Shown here: positions 52,631 to 56,295 of the stretch, one piece after another
Position numbering within the stretch: the stretch's first letter is position 1
How the letters are laid out: the number at the start of each line of letters is the position of its first letter
Source of the DNA: Bacteroidales bacterium H4
GTDB taxonomy: Bacteria; Bacteroidota; Bacteroidia; Bacteroidales; Muribaculaceae
Assembly: GCA_001701165.1 (NCBI GenBank)
Contig: DAAP01000014.1
Location: forward strand, 1-56,295
DNA: 56,295 bases
Direction of reading: 5' to 3'
Notes under the pieces: model-generated
Seen by the model: only the letters and a program-made list of their open reading frames with translations
Database searches by the model: none
What the model was told of the DNA's origin: nothing
Made by a program: the position numbers and the translations under genes

Positions 52631-53758
52631 ATGATGAAGTACAACGATTTCTTGGGCGGACTGGTGGCCTTGGCATTCGTATCGATGCCGCTGATGGCTG
52701 TGTCGCAGGACTTCGAGGACGACATCTACTATAATCCCTCGAAGGAAAAGACGACCAAGTCCCAAAAAAGTACGGCGCCTATTCGGTATGTGCCTACGCA
52801 GGACTATCCCGCAGCTGATACATATAATTACAGCAGCGCATCCACGCGCGATGTGGACGAGTACAACCGTCGTTATGCCACAACGGCAGATACAACGGCA
52901 CGAGACAGCGCATACATCTCGGACAACTTTGCCTACACGCGTCGCATCGAGCGTTTTCATAACCCGGATGTCGTTGCAGCATCGGGTGATGATCAACTGA
53001 TAGATTACTATTATTCGCAGCCATCCGAGACTTCCTCGGTCAATATATACGTAAATGCAGACCCGTATTTGGGTTGGGGCATATATCCGTATTATGGCTA
53101 CTACGGCTATCGTCCGTATTATTCGTACTATAATCCGTGGTATAGCTGGAGATGGACCTTTGACCCTTGGTATTGGGGTTCATCTTGGACCTGGGGTTAT
53201 GATCCGTATTGGTATGGAGGATGGGGCTATCCCTACTGGGCATGGAGTTCTCCATGTCCGCCGCATCACCATCATCACGGCTATGGACCCGGTTCGTCAT
53301 GGTATCCGTCTTCGCCCGGGTCTTATAGACCTCACGGTACGGCATCTGCCGGAAGCACCTCGAGTCGCCGCCCTGGCTCGACGTACAACGGGTACTCGCC
53401 TTCCGGAAGTGGAATGTCACGTCCCGGCAATATGGGTCGTGGCCGTGGCAATACCACTGCCACAACACCATCGACATCTACGCGCTCCGACGGATATGCT
53501 CCGTCATCCACAGGCTCGCGTCCCTCGACAGGATATAGCGGCGGAAGCTCTCGCGGACGTTATGGCAATAGCTCTTCGTCCACCGAAAGCCGTCGCAGCA
53601 CTTACACACCTTCACGCAGTTCGTCCTCATCAAGCAGCAGCCGTGGGTCGTATAGCAGCGGTAGCCGAGGCGGATCGTATAGCAGTGGTAGTCGAGGCGG
53701 ATCGTATGGTGGTGGTAGCCACGGTGGAGGCGGAGGTGGAGGCCGTGGTCGTCGTTGA
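52631..53758 (+). CDS. Secreted Tyr/Trp/His/Gly/Ser-rich low-complexity protein
   Basis: A 375-aa exported protein (signal GGLVALAFVSMPLMAVSQ). It has three parts: an acidic, moderately complex N-terminus (27-130); an aromatic block (about 145-225) of Tyr, Trp, Pro and Gly repeats such as GYYGYRPYYSYYNPWYSW and YDPYWYGGWGYPYW, closing with PPHHHHHGYG; and a long Ser/Gly/Arg/Thr tail ending GGGGGGGRGRR. No family is recognised. Aromatic repeats with His clusters resemble adhesive or metal-binding matrices; the role is unknown. It sits 63 nt before the FadL/OmpP1-like gene and is probably cotranscribed with it. A second long frame (53055-53792) is a shadow of the repeats. Confidence 0.75.
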   Translation: MMKYNDFLGGLVALAFVSMPLMAVSQDFEDDIYYNPSKEKTTKSQKSTAPIRYVPTQDYPAADTYNYSSASTRDVDEYNRRYATTADTTARDSAYISDNFAYTRRIERFHNPDVVAASGDDQLIDYYYSQPSETSSVNIYVNADPYLGWGIYPYYGYYGYRPYYSYYNPWYSWRWTFDPWYWGSSWTWGYDPYWYGGWGYPYWAWSSPCPPHHHHHGYGPGSSWYPSSPGSYRPHGTASAGSTSSRRPGSTYNGYSPSGSGMSRPGNMGRGRGNTTATTPSTSTRSDGYAPSSTGSRPSTGYSGGSSRGRYGNSSSSTESRRSTYTPSRSSSSSSSSRGSYSSGSRGGSYSSGSRGGSYGGGSHGGGGGGGRGRR

Positions 53759-53821
53759 TAAGGCTATAGGCAACAGCTTCCATATCTTATGAACAATAAA
53801 ACAGAAAAATACATCCAGAAC

Positions 53822-55438
53822 ATGAAACGTCTCATTATTCCGGCTCTTATCGCTGTCTTGGGGATTCCTACGGTCTTAGGCCAAAGCTCCATTGACGCGT
53901 TGCAGCTTACGAGCAGTGACTTCAAAGGTACGGCACGCTTTATGGGTATGGGCGGTGCATTTACCGCACTCGGTGGCGACCTGTCGACATTGACCCAAAA
54001 CCCGGCCGGTATCGGTATTTATCGACACAGCGAGATAGGTGCCACTCTCGATATCAATTTTCAAAAATCAGCTACATCATCGGCAAGTAATTCTTATTCG
54101 GCAACGCAGACTAAGGCATATTGCAACAATTTCGGATATGTAGGCGTCATACGCCTTGACGGACTGTTGCAGTCGTTCAATTGGGGTGCTACGTATAACC
54201 GTGTAACCTCTTTTGACCGCAAAACTTCCGGATATGTTGTGCCGACCAATACTTCGCTGTCCAACTACATAGCCTCATTTACGGGTGGCATAAATCCTGA
54301 CGAGTTGATTTTCAGCAGTACATACAACCCCTATCGCGACAGTAGCCACGACTGGCTGAGTATATTGGCGTATAACACCTATATGATAAGCTCGTCGGAT
54401 GCGCAAGGTCGGTCCTATCGGGGATTGTTCCAAACCGGTACCACCGGAGATGCCGAAACAACATTGCTCGAGCGTGGATATTTGGATGAATACAGCTTCA
54501 ATTTTGGTGGCAACTTTTCCAATTTGGTGTATTGGGGCTTGTCCGTAGGAGTGACAGACCTCAGCTACACTCGCGAAGTATGGTATTCAGAGTCTATGGA
54601 GAATGCTTCGGTATATGATGCTGCATCACAGAATAACGTCAACGGCAATGCCGGTATCAACTTGAGCAACTACAAACACATCAATGGTTCCGGCTGGAAT
54701 CTCAAGGCCGGTGTCATTGTGCGTCCTACCAACGAATTTCGTTTCGGTTTTGCAGTGCATACCCCCACTTGGTACTCATTGGAACACTCATACTATGGCA
54801 TAGCCAGCTACAGCTACTTGAATACTAGCATTGTAGAAGGAAAAGACAATCCGTTGTCCGGATCTGAGTATACCGATAACGCCGGCTTTGACTGGAAACT
54901 GCGCTCACCATGGCGTCTGATGACAGGTGTAGGATTCGTGGGTAGCGACTTCATCATCAGCGCCGACTACGAATACGTTGCATATCCGGATATGAATGTA
55001 CAGACAGCCGGATACGACAACTGGGGTTACATCACAGGGTATTATGACAATATAGTTGTCAATGAAGACATCAAGACATATACGCAGGGTGCAAATATCG
55101 TGCGTGTAGGAGCAGAATATCGTCTCTTGCCTTCGTTGAGCCTGCGTGCCGGTTACAATTGCTCGATGTCAAACATTAAAGACGATGTGCGCAAAGGCTC
55201 TGCTATGGTTGTTACCAGTGGTACAGATCCGTCCTTCTCATTCAATAAAACCACGCAGAATATTTCGGTAGGTATTGGATATCGTTACAAATCATGGTAC
55301 TTGGACGGCGCCTATGTGCACACCAATCGCAAAGGCACGTTGCATGCATATACTGATTTCAACGGATACAGGGCTCCGAAATATGATGTGACAGACAACG
55401 ATAATCAGATAGTACTATCTATGGGTTTCAAGTTCTGA
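53822..55438 (+). CDS. FadL/OmpP1-type outer-membrane transport barrel
   Basis: A 538-aa exported protein. The start at 53822 gives the signal peptide RLIIPALIAVLGIPTVLG; the frame from 53789 only adds a non-helical lead-in. The mature part opens with DALQLTSSDFKGTARFMGMGGAFTALGGD...NPAGIGIY, the hallmark N-terminus of OMPP1/FadL/TodX proteins that carry hydrophobic molecules across the outer membrane. The last strand is IVLSMGFKF with a terminal Phe. It lies directly after the Tyr/Trp-rich secreted gene, suggesting a shared task. Confidence 0.88.
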   Translation: MKRLIIPALIAVLGIPTVLGQSSIDALQLTSSDFKGTARFMGMGGAFTALGGDLSTLTQNPAGIGIYRHSEIGATLDINFQKSATSSASNSYSATQTKAYCNNFGYVGVIRLDGLLQSFNWGATYNRVTSFDRKTSGYVVPTNTSLSNYIASFTGGINPDELIFSSTYNPYRDSSHDWLSILAYNTYMISSSDAQGRSYRGLFQTGTTGDAETTLLERGYLDEYSFNFGGNFSNLVYWGLSVGVTDLSYTREVWYSESMENASVYDAASQNNVNGNAGINLSNYKHINGSGWNLKAGVIVRPTNEFRFGFAVHTPTWYSLEHSYYGIASYSYLNTSIVEGKDNPLSGSEYTDNAGFDWKLRSPWRLMTGVGFVGSDFIISADYEYVAYPDMNVQTAGYDNWGYITGYYDNIVVNEDIKTYTQGANIVRVGAEYRLLPSLSLRAGYNCSMSNIKDDVRKGSAMVVTSGTDPSFSFNKTTQNISVGIGYRYKSWYLDGAYVHTNRKGTLHAYTDFNGYRAPKYDVTDNDNQIVLSMGFKF

Positions 55439-55550
55439 CGCAAAACATAGACAGACATTATATAATATAAAAGATGGGGCGACCAAGTGTTGCCCTCATC
55501 ATTACATATAAGAGTATAAGAGATTATAGGAGTATTTATTAGCCCTTGTT

Positions 55551-56228
55551 ATGCTACATAGTTGTCAGTGCCTCGACACCGTCTACCCGGCCGAAGTCTA
55601 CGAGACTGAAGTCGAAGCGCTGGCTGCACTTGAGGCTTACGACATCAACAACTGCTGCGACTGCATCGTTAATGGTGATGCCGATGATATTCTCAAGGTG
55701 TGGGTATCGGTCGCCCGTTGCGACTACGACCCCGAGGATATCGATGGCGAACTGGATGCCGGTGCACTGCTTTCGGAAGCGGAAAAAACCACCAATGTAT
55801 ACACGAAGGAGTTCGTGCTTGGCGCTGACGAGGAGTGGTACGATGACAATCGCGGAAATGAATGCCGCTTCGGGGCTCACCCCTTTACCGATGCCGAAAT
55901 CAAGGAGGGCAAAGGCGCGTCTATGACGCTGACCGATGCTGCCGGCAAGGTCATCAAGTCTGAAACCTATACTCGGAAGCCCGGCTGCTCGACTTGGTCG
56001 ACCGCCATCGGGCGCACTACTCGCAAGGCCGTAGGCCTGGCCATTGCTCAAGCTCGCAACGCCGCAGGGCTTTCGGTTCGCGACCTCGCCGACCGCTGTG
56101 GTCTTGATGCCGGCCATCTCTGCCGTATCGAAAACGGACGCATGAATGTGACCATCGACACGGTCGCCAAAATCTGCGAAGCGCTCGGTCTGCGTCTTGA
56201 AGCGGTATCGGGTTCTGAAACGAAATAA
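55551..56228 (+). CDS. XRE-type HTH regulator with uncharacterised N-domain
   Basis: A 225-aa protein. The C-terminal 65 residues are a Cro/C1-type helix-turn-helix: LAIAQARNAAGLSVRDLADRCGLDAGHLCRIENGRMNVTIDTVAKICEALGL in two stretches, including the recognition helix. The N-terminal 150 residues are acidic with several Cys (CQCLD, NNCCDC) and are not recognised; they could sense a ligand or bind a partner. Such HTH proteins occur as antitoxins or phage-type regulators, but no toxin-like frame is adjacent. It is followed by a strong terminator. Confidence 0.75.
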   Translation: MLHSCQCLDTVYPAEVYETEVEALAALEAYDINNCCDCIVNGDADDILKVWVSVARCDYDPEDIDGELDAGALLSEAEKTTNVYTKEFVLGADEEWYDDNRGNECRFGAHPFTDAEIKEGKGASMTLTDAAGKVIKSETYTRKPGCSTWSTAIGRTTRKAVGLAIAQARNAAGLSVRDLADRCGLDAGHLCRIENGRMNVTIDTVAKICEALGLRLEAVSGSETK

Positions 56229-56235
56229 ACCGAAT

Positions 56236-56278
56236 GCGACCGCGTCTGCTCTATATGGCGCGGTCGCGCTTGTCTTTT
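56236..56278 (+). terminator. Intrinsic terminator of the XRE-type gene
   Basis: GCGACCGCG (56236-56244) pairs with CGCGGTCGC (56259-56267); GCTTGTCTTTTT follows, with five T at 56274-56278. It starts 7 nt after the stop codon. Confidence 0.85.
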
Positions 56279-56295
56279 TGAAATTAAAAAATCGT

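Noticed and set aside
53055..53792. 245-codon frame in the Tyr/Trp-rich gene
   Set aside because: It lies in the +2 frame of a repetitive, GC-biased gene; its composition (Ala, Val, Arg, Ile) mirrors the shifted repeat codons. The signal-peptide-bearing frame is the real one.
55473..55500. Hairpin after the FadL-like gene as terminator
   Set aside because: A short bulged stem (GATGGGGC with GCCCTCATC) without a U-tract; not strong enough to annotate.

Overview
The window is a chromosomal segment from a Bacteroidales-type Bacteroidota. The evidence is repeated promoter matches to TAnnTTTG (often with TTTG or TTG about 20 nt upstream), many lipoproteins with a Cys-ended signal peptide, BACON, PCMD, DUF4493, DUF5686, DUF4290 and BspA-like LRR proteins, a type-IX-like C-terminal tail, and an EF-G2-type second elongation factor. 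Several multi-paralog secreted sets would fit Muribaculaceae or a relative, but that assignment is inference. No rRNA, tRNA, CRISPR, phage or insertion sequence was recognised.

Layout. 1-1.8 kb (minus): the N-terminus of a secreted choice-of-anchor-like protein, a DUF4268 nuclease-fold protein and a Cys-rich orphan. 1.8-2.2 kb: a gene-free stretch whose minus strand carries a good promoter, several nested stems, a long-range 11-bp pairing and a U-tract, so probably a structured leader or ncRNA. 2.3-8.3 kb (plus): a four-gene envelope operon (DUF4493/PCMD lipoprotein, two paralogous beta-barrel-like proteins, PCMD lipoprotein). 8.3-31 kb: mostly housekeeping genes: rlmD, a CYTH protein, a DUF5686 outer-membrane protein, purT, a TrmN6-like methylase, a nitrilase-family amidase, an acyltransferase, thrC, ispE, lepA, a DUF486 membrane protein, an N-terminal-nucleophile hydrolase, ftsE, an OmpA-like protein, rimM, DUF4290, fabG and purL.

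31-44 kb (minus): an accessory stretch of exported proteins. It holds a BspA-like LRR protein, engB, a three-gene unit (two small secreted paralogs around a BACON lipoprotein), a Sel1-repeat protein, a four-gene operon bounded by a visible promoter and terminator (small lipoprotein with a (CAA)8 leader, two exported paralogs, a CPGS thioredoxin-like protein), and a second BACON/DUF1566-like lipoprotein. The last gene has a long 5' leader containing a terminator hairpin and an upstream strand complementary to its loop, an attenuator-like arrangement. 44.5-56.3 kb: a tricorn-like protease, a ComF-family protein, an alpha/beta hydrolase, EF-G2, a Tyr/Trp/Gly-rich secreted protein next to a FadL/OmpP1-type barrel, and an XRE-type regulator.

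The strongest candidates for something undescribed are the two RNA leaders (about 1825-2181 and 44013-44345). Each has mutually exclusive pairings ending in a U-tract about 55-65 nt before a start codon, and I could assign neither to a known RNA family. The paralog-rich secreted island comes next. Functions given for conserved genes rest on motifs and lengths read by eye; no database search was run.
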